This document shows positions 46,367 to 60,800 of a DNA stretch of 64,000 bases, one piece after another. The stretch's first letter is position 1. Every line of letters starts with the position of its first letter. A program made the translations under genes and the position numbers. This stretch comes from Nipponacmea schrenckii. Its lineage: Eukaryota; Mollusca; Gastropoda; Lottiidae. Under the pieces are notes generated by a model. The model had not been told where the DNA came from. It saw nothing but the letters and a program-made list of their open reading frames with translations, and ran no database searches. The stretch is from positions 13,423,398 through 13,487,397 of the forward strand of contig JAUJPP010000003.1 of NCBI GenBank assembly GCA_030562195.1, read 5' to 3'.

Positions 46367-49300
46367 ATGAGTGGAGGCCCACCAGGAAGGTACGTTAAAC
46401 CATATATTATATATCTTATTTGAATATAATTTTTAACGCATGGATTGAACCTAATTATTACCTTCTGATCTTATTGTAAGCCTATAATTAGACTTACAAC
46501 AATCTCTATTTTGATTTATTATAAAGCTATATGAGAAAAACAGTTAGTTATCTACATGTATTTGTCTTTTTTGATGGCTTAGAAATACTTAAAGCCAATA
46601 TATTGTCATTTCAATGCATAAATTAAGACTTTTTTAATTGGTATTCTAAAATCTAAATCAAATTTTGGTTTCTTGAATGTTTTTATGTCATTGACCCTAT
46701 AGCTTATATGTGACGTTATGTTTACTTTTAGTATTCAAGATGATTATGCTTCAAAGAAAAGGCTTAATCAGGTTGGTATTTGATATATTGAGCAAATTTT
46801 ACGGCTGACAAACTTTTTGGTAATAGAATTATATCACAGTAACCTTATATTTATATAACATTTGAATATTGTTTTTTGTAATAATGTAAATTATACAAAA
46901 ATTGTTTAAAAATTAGAAAGAATATTTTGTGAAATATTCGATTAAAATAATAATGTGTTTTCAGCTGGAAATAATAGAAAAATCTAACAGAAGGAAGCGC
47001 CAGTCTCCAGGAATGATGCAACCAAATATTGACAGCCGTCCATCCTCAGGTAGAAAAAATCGCGAAGACGCTCGTCCACTAGTCAAAGAAGGAACAGCAA
47101 AGTCAGCGCCACCAGCAAATTTTGGTAAATTTTCTTAATATGTCATGTTCATCCTTCAGAAAATAATGAAATTTCTATTTTTTAATTGAATTCACATGTT
47201 TTGGTTTAAAGGGCTTTACATGAGCTTGGTTATATTTACCATTCTTTAATTTTGGAATATTTCAGTATATGATAATCCAGGGATTATGACACATGAAACA
47301 TCATCTAGTAAAGTGGAAATATTAAATGTAACATCAGATGTATCTAAAGATTACAGTGATGACAGTGATAGTGACGTCCCCACTATTACCACTACAGGTA
47401 ATTTTACTACTTAACTCTTTTAATAAGTTCGCAAGAAACAGTTGTGATGCATTAGGTGGATCACAACAGCTATGAATTGATATTTTCCATGTCAATATGT
47501 TTTGAAGGAAATGATTATTATTGATTTTTCTAATAAAGAAAACATTCTTTCATCATGTGATTTGTCTAATGGTATTAATTTTGATCAAAGTGGAATTATT
47601 GTGGAAGATAGGGACTAATGACTTGCTGTAGGACATTTGACCTCATGATTCTTTCCCAGAATAAGAAAACTGTCTCAAAACAAATAGTAGTATATCTAGT
47701 TGGTGTCTACTTCAAAAGTTGTTTGTTGACCCCATTGAAAGACAATATCTTTAAGTACTGTAGTCTATCTGTAAGCTGATTAGTGTTCAGGTATTAATAG
47801 ATTGGCTCTTCTCATGTGATAATATTGCTGATCTTTCCAAAATATGTGATTTCACAGTTATAAAAAATTCATACACCTGTTCTTCCCTTTAAGCCTTTTG
47901 TCTTACAATTTATAAAACAATCAATATAGTATTTATAATATAAAGCACTAAAATTGCACAAATACGGTTAATTTAAATTTTTTATTTTTTGTGAAACTGT
48001 CTTAAATTCAAATTTCATATATAAATGTGAACAAAAATTGTACCTTTTATACATTGTCACTCATACTTCACTGATATCTTTTATTGAAACTTGTTTTAAA
48101 ATACCAAACTATTTCCTTCTATATTAACTTATCCTCTTTACATCTATAAAAGCTGTTATATACCAGGTTACATTGTTTTAACAAGAAATGAAATCAATAA
48201 GAATGAAAATTTAAATAGTGTTGATCTAGAATAAAAATCTATAAAAGTGTTTGAAGTAGTAATACAACATCTATAGATTAAAATATTTAAAACAATAGTA
48301 AAAATCAATGAATAATTCTACATGTTAGTTTGATTCTCTCTTATTTAATGGTATTATTATGAGATATTGCTCTCTATGGTATATTTCTCGTTGGTATGAA
48401 ATGTTATTGATCATTCTAGTTTAAATCAAGTAGAAAATGTCATTAGTTAGGTTTAAGTTGTATTTTTTAAGGGTATTTATTCCGTTATATGCTTGATGAA
48501 TGAATTGATCTTGTGACATTTTTAATAACTTTGACTGTTGTTTAATTTTCCCGTTCACTAAAATGAAATGAGTTATATTAGTTTAATCAGAAACATTTTG
48601 AAATATTTCAAAATCATGTCATTTTTTTCTAAATTTCTATTTATACAAATAGTAGCTTTCAAACAAAATTTAGATTTGATTGTTGAAAATAAGACTTGAA
48701 CTCTGGGAATATATTCAGAATAATTAATATTAGTTAAACGGCTTGTGAATATTATTATTTGGATGATATTTTTTTCAGGTGGATCAGAATCATCAATTAA
48801 TAATTTTAATCGTCGCAATGGTCCATCACAAAATGTATCAGCAGCTACATCATCTAGTTTAATAACAGATGAAGAGGATGATGATGTTGATATTGAAAGT
48901 ATGCCTATTGCTCCCCAACCACCTCGCTCACCTAATCCCAACTCACGTAATTCACAGTCTACTAATTTATCTGGTTTCAATGCTAATCAGGTGAGTGGTG
49001 ATATTTATTTAATTTAAATGATGTTTGCTATTATGTTTTGAAAAGACAATAGGTAATATAGTTAAAATATTCAGAAACATTGTCAAATGAAATATTAGTA
49101 TTGATTTAATCGATATTCTTGTCTCTAAAGTTTGAAAGTGAAACTAATAATTAATCTATTTGTAGATGGATAGCTATGATGAAAATGAAAAGGGTGGTGC
49201 TAGTGGACCTAGAATGTACTCCCCTGAACCTGGTGAGAATCTAGAAGAATTTGTATTAAAACCAGCTCCACAAGGTGTCACTATGAAATGTCGTATTACT

Positions 49301-52300
49301 AGAGATAAAAAAGGTGTTGATCGTGGTATTTTCCCTACTTATTTCCTACATTTAGAAAGAGATGATGGCAAAAAGGTAATCATTTTTGTAGAATAATGTC
49401 GCAAGTCAGTTTGGTCCAATGTAGGAATGATTCAGATCCTTATGGACTTTATAACATGATTTCTTCAAATGCTGATTGATGCAACTAGAAACCTTATTAG
49501 TTTAGGGTATAATATAGTGGCTATATAATATTGAGGAGTGAGGAAGTGTCCCAGTAGAACAACATTCTTCATAGCAGTATTTTCTCATTGTCCACTCATT
49601 AGTTTCTTGTTTCCATAGAATTCAGACTAATAAAACACTAAACTCTATTTCTGTTGATTAAATAACCATTATGTTATTTATATAACCATTAGATTAAGAA
49701 TAGAGACTCTCACACTGCTATGAAATACCTTAGATATTTATTCTGTTGTTTATATTTAACTGGACTAAGATTGAAGTGTTTATGTAACAGGTTTTATGTG
49801 TTAAGTTGGAGTCTTACAAACTGTGAAATTTCTTGTCTTATATAAATAATACATGATATAACAGACTTGAACTGCTCTTTTTTCACTTGACTTATTCTAT
49901 CTCTAATTCATTTTTACACTTGACTTCTTTCTGTCTGGTAGGGAACTATATATTTTGTTAATAAGTCAAGTTATAACATGACATTGTTATTAAAATCATA
50001 CCATTGTTAAGCTTGTTAATATCAGTTAGATAGTAATTTATGACCATATAGGAGGATAAATGGTTTTTCAAGGCCAAAGATTTTTTATGCATAGTCAATG
50101 AAATGTCAGAAATATAAGATCATAAAATGTAAATTGTAATTTACAACTGACAATAAATATAGGAACAACTTTTTTTTCTGTTGGTAACTGGACTTGTTTA
50201 AGTTAAATTTATTTGGAACTATAAAGTTAAGAAATAGAGTAAAAATTAGAAACAAGTTGAGATATTGATCTCTAATTTGTTTTCAAATAACATTAATCAT
50301 TTTGATATTTATCTTAATTTATCTTCTAGACATTTTTATTGGCTGGTAGAAAACGGAAAAGAAGTACCACTTCAAATTACCTCTTATCTACAGATCCCAC
50401 AGATTTAACGAGAAATGGTGAAGCTTTTATTGGAAAATTAAGGTATTTGCTGATTGCTGATATTGTGTTTCACTGAGATATTTTAGGCTAGTAGTATATA
50501 GGGTTTTAACAAGATATTTGTAAAAATATGGTTTTGTTTTCTAAATCTTTATTAGAGTTGATTATAAGCATAACAAGGGAAATGCAGTAGAATGAAACAG
50601 TAAAATGAGCTGTATAAAGACGGATGTATATATAATCTATTTGTAATTCTAATTGGTGAAAGAGTTTTATTGATTTATTGATTTATTGATTTAAATGACA
50701 AGGTCTATTTACTACTGTCTTTATCAAATATTAATATACACTTCTCTTAATGTCTATATCTATTATTTTCTTATATTTAGTCTTCAATAGACTCCATTAT
50801 TGAAAATTATAGGATTTCTCATTAACCATTCAGATTCGAATGTCACCATGTCACCATGTCACCATGCTTAGTTCAATATTTTCGAAAAAGTAATGGAGGG
50901 AGTTGTGTTATTCATTTAATGACTTTCTCTCTTTAAACTTTGTATTTCATTGTTTTACTTTATTAATCTTTTCGGATGTGAAGCAGAAAATATCCATTCA
51001 AGTCTATGCCATTGGGGTTAGCATGTAGATATTTCCATTAACTTAATTAAATTTCTATATATACATTTATTACAGGTCTAACCTGCTTGGAACACATTTC
51101 ACACTATTTGATAATGGTACAAATCCAAAGAAAAGAACTGTGGCCTCCAGACAAGAATTAGTAGCCATTGCTTATGTAAGTATTTTGACTGTTATCAATT
51201 TATTAATCTTATTAATAATGATTTCTGTATGTGTCTTTACTAACTTTATTTTAATTCAATAATATTAATAAGAAATAATAAAAGTCTACTTGTGTTTTTA
51301 TTTTACAGGAAACAAATGTATTAGGATTTAAAGGGCCACGTAAAATGACTGTTGTTATACCTGGTATGAATCTCGATCATGAACGAGTTGAAATAAAGCC
51401 TAGAGGGGTAATTATATTAATTATTCATTCAGTTAATCAATATCTTCCATTTGTATTTTAAGAATTGGCTATAGTGTGTTTTGATTTAGTATTGGCAAAT
51501 AGCCATGTCAATTCTGTATAAAATCAACTGAAAATATTAAGTATAAAATCTGAATTTAAATAAATCAAGTTTTTATTTTTGCCATTAGACAAAATAAACT
51601 GTATTCGCAATTGAATTGTGTATAACTGTATCTACTTAGGTATGGCTTGTGTTCTTATCTTTCTGACAATTAGTAATTTTATATTATTTAATCCTGATAC
51701 TGAATTTTTTCTGTCTAGATTTTAACTTGTTCCATCAATTTAAATCGTTTTGTAATTTTTGGTTTATTTTATTTTCAGGAACATGACGGCTTAATAGAAA
51801 AATGGAAACGAAAAAATATGGAGAATTTATTAGAATTACATAATAAAACTCCTGTGTGGAATGATGGTATGTTGATCTATCAAGTATTTAGTCATACTGA
51901 CTTATAGTATTCAACAAGAGAAAAGTTATCAGTTCATAAAAGCACATTGAATACTTTGTTAACATACAAATTAAATTACTATTTTTATATTTCAGTAGCG
52001 ATTTAGGTTTGCAAAGCTTGATACTCAAAAATTACTCAATATTTCTGTATAACTTGATAATTTTAACAGTAAAAATATTTTGTTATTGTATTTAAGAATG
52101 TAGTGTTATTTTGTTTATTTCAGAAACTCAATCTTATGTGTTAAATTTTCATGGTCGGGTCACACAAGCATCAGTTAAAAATTTTCAAATTGTTCATGAC
52201 AATGATGGTAAGACATATTTTATTACCAAAGATATGTGAATTTTTATTTTCAAAATCTTTAATTACTCAGAAAGGGAATATGAATAGACAAGGAGTTCTA

Positions 52301-52527
52301 GGCTTGAAAGCCCTGTTTTCATTTTGAAAACATCGGGCAAAACTGTTGTTTGTAGCTAATTAATTAATATATTTAATTTATTGTATATTTCAGTTGATTA
52401 TATTGTAATGCAGTTTGGTCGTGTTGCAGAAGATGTGTTTACTATGGACTTTAATTACCCACTATGTGCTTTACAAGCATTTGGAATTGCACTGAGTAGT
52501 TTTGATGGTAAATTAGCTTGTGAATAG
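46367..52527 (+). CDS. TUB: Tubby family protein (TUB/TULP), 12 coding exons, 464 residues
   Basis: Exons: 46367-46389, 46732-46771, 46965-47124, 47266-47397, 48779-48990, 49166-49375, 50330-50442, 51076-51175, 51309-51407, 51779-51866, 52124-52207 and 52394-52527; phases agree and the total is 465 codons with stop. Residues 1-205 are a variable, polar and acidic N terminus with a basic KSNRRKR segment and PxPRSPNP. Residues from about 210 form the tubby domain: [50 protein letters not shown] (phosphoinositide-binding region), [30 protein letters not shown] and the family-typical C terminus [10 protein letters not shown]. Tubby proteins bind PI(4,5)P2 and deliver membrane cargo to cilia. The ATG at 46367 follows an acceptor by 21 bases and the frame is open back to it, so a longer N terminus from an upstream exon is possible. 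Confidence 0.93.
49166..52527 (+). CDS. TUB: Tubby domain exons of the TUB gene
   Basis: Seven exons (49166-49375 through 52394-52527) encode the conserved C-terminal beta-barrel with its central helix. Sequence is highly conserved with vertebrate TUB/TULP3, while the preceding five exons are divergent and low-complexity (runs of Ser, Asp and Asn). Stop TAG is at 52525-52527. Confidence 0.92.
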
Positions 52528-54467
52528 TGATACATGATCTACTCCTGCCTACTTAATTTATTATACAATGTATAGAATATAGTGTTTAGAATCACATACA
52601 ACTTTCTACATGCCATATTGGAAGACTACAGGTAGAAATAGGATTATACAAATTACACAAGTTGCTTGTTTTGTGAAATAGTCAGAAGTCAGATAGTTTA
52701 CATATCATTCATGGTGAATATATTATTAGTTGATTCTCAGATATCAACAATTTGATCATTTTGGTAATTCCCATATTTCAAACATTCCAATAGTTAGTTT
52801 TCTAAATATCAGACTTAGTTTAATTAAAATTCATTGAAATCCCCCAGATTCTTACATTTGATAATCTTTTAAGAGTGAGTAAACATTCCAAGATAAAATG
52901 AAAAATGAGGAAAACTATATAATATATAGTATATATCCAAGACTGCTCACTGATGTTAAGGGTTTAAAGCTTACAAATTATTTCAAATTTCTATGAATGA
53001 GAATACAGACTTGATGACAAGTTACAATCCTTTTCTGAAATGTGACAGCAGTTTTGTTAAGATTTGTTCACACTACAGACAGAGCAGCTAAGAGTGAAGC
53101 ACAGCAGCACAGTCAGCCACTCACATATTCACAGAAACCTGAAATCAATCATTCACTACAAGGTGTTCTTGTGACTTTTTTGCCATGCTAATTAAACACT
53201 GAACAAACACTAATTTGTGAGCAATGTACCTGATTTTCCAGAGCATTTCACTATGCACTGGTGTCTGTATATTGAAAACTGGCTAGACACTAATGCTGCT
53301 AGTTACCTTTTTTGTTTTGCTCTGCCCTGCTCATCTTGTAGTGTTAACAGACCACTGCTAGTAATAAGGAAACAAGAAAATTCAAGTGCTTTTAAATATT
53401 TATTGAATGTAAATTATTGATAGTTGTGATATAAATGTGATAACATGTTACTATAGCCCTTTTTTAAAATATGTATATAGTTATTTTAATATTCCATTTC
53501 TTAATATCTATCAAAATTAATTTGATGATTCCACATGATATAGTGTTGTAGATGTCATAATAATTCTTGTCCATTCATAATAACTTATATAATATCATTT
53601 GTACAACTATGACCTATACCGTCCAATATTTATTTGTATAGAATTATTTTCATCTTCATTACAACTTTTGTTTACCTCAAACAATAAAATTAAAAACACA
53701 AACTTTGTTTTAGGTTCGTGTCATGTTCTTTTACTGTTAATCAAATTTGTTCACCAAGTTTTAGAAGCCTTGATTAATTCAAGTATTGCTCTTGCGCTCA
53801 CGAGTAAACCTACCAAATCAAAATAATTATAATGAAGTAAACCTATTATTAACTAGTTCTAGTGAAATTAGTATTGATTGCCAAAATTATTATTAGATAT
53901 GATCAGAAACATTTATTCAATTCTTAAAGTACACAAACAATTTGAACTAATGAGACTTTCTGTTCAAATTACTGCATTTGTGAACATTATTATTCACATT
54001 TCGCCATAGCACTTTTCTAATAATTATTTTTTTTTTATAATGCTCTGGTCCGTATTGATATATATAATACCCTTAAGAAACATAAGTTAGAATATCAGGT
54101 CCAAGTCAGAAGAGCAGTGTTAAACAAATGGCCACAGATATAGTTACATTGGTGAAGACTTGCCACATTTGCTAGTCTAAAGAGATACTTTAGATTCAAG
54201 TAAAATTGCACAAATTAGTATAAAGACCATCTAATTCTTATAGAATGTAAATGGCAGGGTTAATCTACGAGTTAATTTAAATAAGGGTTAAATTTATCCA
54301 GTTTATCAAATTGAAGCCGTCCTATCATATTTATTTTATAAATTATTACTGTTTTTATTTGATGTTGCTTTCATTTTGTTTCGTATTTTTGCTCCGAGTA
54401 TGTGTGACATGTTTTATTTTGTTAACGTGTGATTGTTGTAATGTTAACACCAAATTGAAGTGATTCA
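52528..54467 (+). other. Downstream region / likely 3' UTR of the tubby gene
   Basis: AT-rich, no coding exon recognised. The small plus-strand frames near 53217-53420 and 53599-53826 have no domain features. Confidence 0.45.
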
Positions 54468-54473
54468 AATAAA
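54468..54473 (+). terminator. Probable distal polyadenylation signal of the tubby gene
   Basis: AATAAA about 1.9 kb after the tubby stop codon, followed by AT-rich sequence; a second AATAAA at 53683-53688 is a proximal alternative. The 3' UTR extent is not determinable from sequence alone. Confidence 0.4.
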
Positions 54474-55056
54474 AGAAAGAAGGTACACATACTGAGATAC
54501 AGAATTGTTATTGTTTTCTAGACTTGGGGTTCAATAGCTTATTTAAAACTATTTATGAATGAAAAAAAATATTATATGAAAATCATAGTGGGTCAAATAG
54601 TTGAGGAACCATTGTCTTATTAAACTAAGCCATTAACACTTCCTTTTGTAGGTATGGAAATGAGAGCATCAATAGATTTCCAAGAAAGATTCTAGGGCTA
54701 ATTTTGATTTAATAATATATAGCTCAAGGAAATGTTCAAGAACCAGTAAACATTATCTAGAATCATGGTTGTAATCTGTTTCTTGCAAACACATAATAGG
54801 GCATCACTAGAGGTTCAAGTTTTAAACCAACAATGGGTACCTCATCTATTCCCACCTTGAGACAATATTTTTATGCAGAAGGGCTATGGCTTGCCATTTT
54901 TGGGTGTCAGTTTGAGTACTAGAACTGTATAAAAATCTATGAGCTGGGATTAAGGTACCGTATTTCTGAACATTGGTGCCCGGGTCTCTTTATATGTGGA
55001 CTAGAAAGGACATATAAATTAAAAACAATTTACACCACTGACATTGATTTTGCCAA

Positions 55057-55062
55057 TTTATT
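55057..55062 (-). terminator. Polyadenylation signal of PIH1D1
   Basis: AATAAA on the minus strand 49 bases downstream of the TGA at 55113-55111, implying a very short 3' UTR. Only about 580 bases separate it from the distal tubby polyadenylation signal of the convergent gene. Confidence 0.6.
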
Positions 55063-55110
55063 ATATATAATATAAATACTATTATAACAAAACACAAAAG
55101 TTGGAATCTA

Positions 55111-57836
55111 TCATGATAAAGGTTGAACTGGCATGGTAATAGTCAGTATCTATAAAGAAAAAATTGAGTTTCATAATTTTGTTACCATTATAAAGAAAAA
55201 TTCAAAATCTTTAAGTATACATGCATATTATACTAACATAAAATGAAAGTTTTGTATTTAACTATTTCTCTTAAATTGGCTAATAAAGTCCCTTCATGCT
55301 CAATGAAGGTCATTATCACTGGCCAACAAGTATTAGCAATTTCTTTTTTATAATTCAGATTTCAGAAGAACTTGCACTTTCAGCAGATGACCTCTTGTGA
55401 ATAGTGTTAATTCTGCTGAATATTTTATTACCTTTGACTTTCTATCAAACTGGGCACCGCATTCATCTTGTTGTATATCATAAGGTAAAAATATATCCAA
55501 ATCATAAACATTTGATCTGGTTTCTAACACTATTCTATCTTCACCTAAATCTAACTGTAGTGTTTGACTACTTTTCTACAAATTTAAATGAATAAATATC
55601 ACATATAATCTACACACACCCTTTTGATATTTCTAATATTCAGATATTATCATGGGACTTGTTTTCTGTGTATAAACAATATTTATTAATATAGGATTAG
55701 GGAACAGGCCGCTTCTACCTATAATAGTATCCTCCCCTGACTTGTTATCAGAAAATCCATAGCCAATAACTTTGGTCAATCCCATTGATATTCAACCCAG
55801 GTATCCCTGTCAGCAATGTAGGTTGAAAAATCATTCAGTTGGAGCAATAGACCAAGGCACCATGTGTTAAAGATGGAAATTCCCCCAAAGAGGCGCAGCT
55901 CTTCCTTTTAGCATATACAACTATGGCCTATCTTCATTAACCAATCAAGTTGTCGAATAAAAACAGACAACTTACGACTAATGGAAGATGTATTTCTGCT
56001 ATTAAATATTCAGGATGACCAGAAACAGGTTCTTGTAATATGGTGAATTTAGGTTCAGGAGCTCTATAATTAAGGATAGGACAATGACATTTCCTTTCTT
56101 ATTATAAAAGTACAAGGACACAAAGACTTTTGTACAATGTCATTGAAAATACAAATCCACCTCAGCAAAACTGAACAGGATCTATCAACTTAATCTGAAA
56201 TAAGAAAACACTTACATTTTTCTTTCAACTTTTGATGGTTTTATTTCTTCTATTAATTGTTTGTTGGTATTTATTGATGAGCTGTTATTCAAACTATTCA
56301 ATATGTCAGAGGAATTTCTAAAGAAAATCAAAGTTCATATTAAAGTTAATACATCAAAGGGTGAAAAAAGAAAATTCACCTTGTTATTATTTTTAAATTT
56401 TTTGTTATAGTTTGTCTTATTTTCTCAATAAATTTAGCCTTTCAGTCAAATTTTGATACGAAAAAGAAGAAAATTTATTAATTGATTCATCTTTCATTTG
56501 CAGCACATTAGTACTTAATAGACATTTCTATTATTAAAAATTTTACAACAAAAGTCATGCTGTGTTCATTAATATTTTATATATACATCTATAGGAATTA
56601 ATAATTAATTTACAGGACGTGTATACTCATTATCACCACATGTACAGTTAATTAGTACATACTCTTCAACAGGGTTAGAATACAGTGTCAATACTTCAAT
56701 AGTTTAGTGATGGACTACTTACTCATTCACTTCTGTAATTAATGACTTTGATCTATCTTTAACATACTGTTCAGCTAAATCACCAACAAACTTACGATTT
56801 TTCAATATCACCCATTCTAAGAAATATAAGAAATTTGTCTTTTAAACAGTTCAGGTAAACGTTCTTCTGGTTCTATACATGAACTGTGTCCTTTATGAGG
56901 ATAATCCAGTTTCTGTTTAGCCTTTCAAATCTGATTATTAAGAACCACAGAATTTAGCAAGGCAAACATGATTAATTAAATCTTAATCTTTCAATATCTC
57001 ATTCCATCAAAATAAGATACCAAAAAACAAACTGGTAAACAGCAATGAGCGACAGTAACTCATAAAATGAGTTTAGGCATTCCTTAAAATGGTAAAAATT
57101 TGTAACCATACTTAAAGCTATCATCATTCCAATGATTGAACTACTTTTTTTTATCTTTGAGCAATTATCAAGTTTTATCTAAAACAACCTTTCATTATAA
57201 CATACTGGAATGCTGTCATTTTAACATTTTAAAATATTATTTCTATTAAGTGGTAAAGAACTATACCTCTTGATAATTCCTGATCATATTTCGACTCGAC
57301 CCCTTCTAACATTACAGTCAGAAAAAATGTCTTGATGAGTTCACTAGAATTTAACTGATTATAGAATGAAGGGTTGACAATAACATCATAAGCTGTACAA
57401 CCTTGACCAGCTACAATCAGAAAAATAATCATAACAATGAGAGGATAAATACCATCCAATCTTTTCTTTATTGACAAATTTACTTTAGTCTCAATGACAA
57501 ATGACATATATCACACAATTTTCCTACATGTTATCACCTGCATACATCTGTTAAAGCTAAAGGTAGATAACTTTCCCAGCCTTTTCTAATGGCTGTGATT
57601 TTGACAGTTTTGAATTCACTCAGCCAAACTCTTGGGTAATCAAGCTATTTTATCATAAATAAGGATAATAAGCACTCTGACTTTCCCAAATATTACACAA
57701 CTCTTCAACTCCGTTAAAGTAAAGATAACATATATTATTACGTATTTCGACTTTGGCGAAAACGTATTGTAATCGTTCGGATTATTACGTATTTCGACTT
57801 TGGCGAAAACGTATTGTAATCGTTCGGATTATTTTA

Positions 57837-57868
<32 letters not shown>

Positions 57869-60800
57869 CTTGGATGAGTTTGCAGACAAACTGGTAAAAG
57901 GTGCAGAAATTCTAAATCTACAGTTGATCTTAGAATGATTTCTATTATCAAATAAAACAAAACCGGAAGTTCTATCTCTGACAGAAAGTCAGAACCGGAA
58001 GTTCAGGTTTTTTTGCTTTAGCAAGTTTATTTTCAGTTCGATTTTGACCGGATTTTCAGATTTGAAAACTTCAATGTATTTGTCAACTAACAATTATAGG
58101 TTTTATGCAATTAGGTTAAATATTTTACCCACGATTTGCAATTCAATATTCAAGGGTCATCGGCAAAAATTTCAGACCGTGATTTCTCCTTTAATATAAA
58201 TGGTAAAATTTTGAAACTTTACCAGTTGATAGGCAATATGATTATAATTTTTGAAAAAATGTGAAAAAAAAAATTCCACTTCCGGTTTAGCCTCAAATGA
58301 CGTAATTACATAACTTCCGGTCTATAACTGCTAGGTGAAAAGTGAAAACTGTTTTATAAATAACTTGTCAATAGTAATTGAATTGACCCAAATAATTAGG
58401 TCAAGCTGCCATATCGGCCGCCATTTTGAATTTTCGTTACAATTCTTAAATCCGAAATTCAGACACTACTGATAGACCGATTTTGATGAAATTTAGCACA
58501 TAGATACAATGGATCATTATCTACCTTTTCTTGGAGACCGATTTTCAAATTTCTTATTTTCTTTCGAATTATTTAAATTTCGATTTTTTCAAAATTAGGT
58601 CACTTTAACGGTACGGAAGGTGTGACCCACTTAATCTATGACCTTGAAAATTAAGTCAAATAATATTCAATATATTGTCTACGAGTAGATATTTTTTAAT
58701 TTGGCTTACTTAAAAAATTCATAGAGATAAGTGTACTTAAATACAGTAAAAATTGATAATTTTCATATTTTCGCCATCATTAACCGTTACGGAAGGTGTG
58801 ACCTAATTATTTTATGACTTTGAAAACTAGGTCAAATGATATTCAATATATTGTCTAGATGTAGGTAATTGCAAATTTAGCCTACATAATATTTTAAGGC
58901 TCTCGAAATACGTTCATAATTGTAAGCAATTCTAGTTTTATTTTTTTTTTTTTGTAATTCTTGGATGAGTTTGCAGACAAACTGGTAAAAGGTGCAGAAA
59001 TTCTAAATCTACAGTTGATCTTAGAATGATTTCAATTATCAAATAAAACAAAACCGGAAGTTCTATCTCTGACAGGAAGTGAGAACCGGAAGTTCAGGTT
59101 TTTTCGCTTTAGCAAGTTTATTTTCAGTTCGATTTTGACCGGATTTTCAGATTTGAAAACTTCAATGTATTTGTCAACTAACAATTATAGGTTTTATGCA
59201 ATTAGGTTAAATATTTTACCCACGATTTACAATTCTATATTAAAGGGTCATCGGCAAAAATTTCAGACCGTGATTTCTCCTTTAATGTAAATGGTAAAAT
59301 TTTGAAACTTTACCAGTTGATAGGCGATATGTTTATAATTTTTGAAAAAATGTGAAAAAAAAATTCCACTTCCGGTTTAGCCTCAAATGACGTAATTACG
59401 TAACTTCCGGTCTATAACTGCTAGGTGAAAAGTGAAAACTGTTTTATAAATAACTTGTCAATAGTAATTGATTTGACCTAAATAATTAGGTCAAGCTGCC
59501 ATATCGGCCGCCATTTTGAATTTTAGTTACAATTCTTAAATCCGAAATTCAGACACTACTGATAGACCGATTTTGATGAAATTTAGCACATAGATACAAT
59601 GGATCATTATCTACCTTTTCTTGGAGACCGATTTTCAAATTTCGTATTTTCTTTCGAATTATTTAAATTTCGATTTTTTCAAAATTAGGTCACTTTAACG
59701 GGTACGGAAGGTGTGACCCACTTAATCTATGACCTTGAAAATTAGGTCAAATAATATTCAATATATTGTCTACGAGTAGATATTTTTTAATTTGGCTTAC
59801 TTAAAAAATTCATAGAGATAAGTGTACTTAAATACAGCAAAAATTGATAATTTTCATATTTTCGCCATCATTAACCGTTACGGAAGGTGTGAGCTAATTA
59901 TTTTATGACTTTGAAAACTAGGTAAAATGATATTCAATATATTGTCTAGAAGTAGGTCATTGCAAATTTAGCCTACAAAATATTTTAAGGCTCTCGAAAT
60001 ACGTTCATAATTGTAAGCAATTCTAGTTTTGTTATTTTCTTGTGGTGGTATGAATTCTCTTTGGGGAAATGCATGATTTCTTGTTAAATTGTTCTCGAAA
60101 TTGCAGGAACCACAGGCATTGGATGAAGAATCTGAATGTCACAATAGAACTAAAGGTGTCCATGATTCATTAAAGAAGGCTAGAAAACCTCTTTACAAAC
60201 CCTTTAATTAGCCATGTTAGTCAAGAGTCTTGACTAACATAACTCAAGACCCCCTTCTCCTTGCAATACACTTGTAAACTACTAGGTTTACTAGTTTTCA
60301 ATAGACAGTTTAAATATATATATTCAAACAAATGGTTGCCTAACAAGATTCACTCACTTTAAAGTATATTTTAAGTTTTAAAACAGGCTGAAACTCTAAA
60401 ATTATTTAATCCAAGATCTCATTAATATTAATGCTCACACCAAATTTCATTCAAATCAGATGAAACCTAGTCTCTATTGTTTTCACAAGCATATTTTGAT
60501 GCTTTTTGATGGACTAAGTCAAGGGCAATAACTTAATAACTGGTTTATCTTTAAGTATCTTAAAGATCTAATCAATAAAAATTGTATTATCAATAGCGTT
60601 CACAGGTCTGCTTTCGACATGTTATGACTATGTCAAGGGCAATTGATCAAAACTAGTTCATTGAAAAATTGTCACTATCGAAACCTGTCAAAGATCTCAT
60701 CATTATAAATGACCACATCAAATTTCATTCAAATCCAATGAAAACTGTAGCCTCTATAACAAGCAATTGTGGACAGACGGACGGACAAAAATAGCTACAC

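Noticed and set aside
48573..48980. 135-codon minus-strand frame
   Set aside because: Antisense of tubby exon 5, whose plus-strand reading has correct splice sites and phase.
50848..50870. Triplicated ATGTCACC-type short repeat in a tubby intron
   Set aside because: Only about three 8-9-base copies; ordinary slippage.
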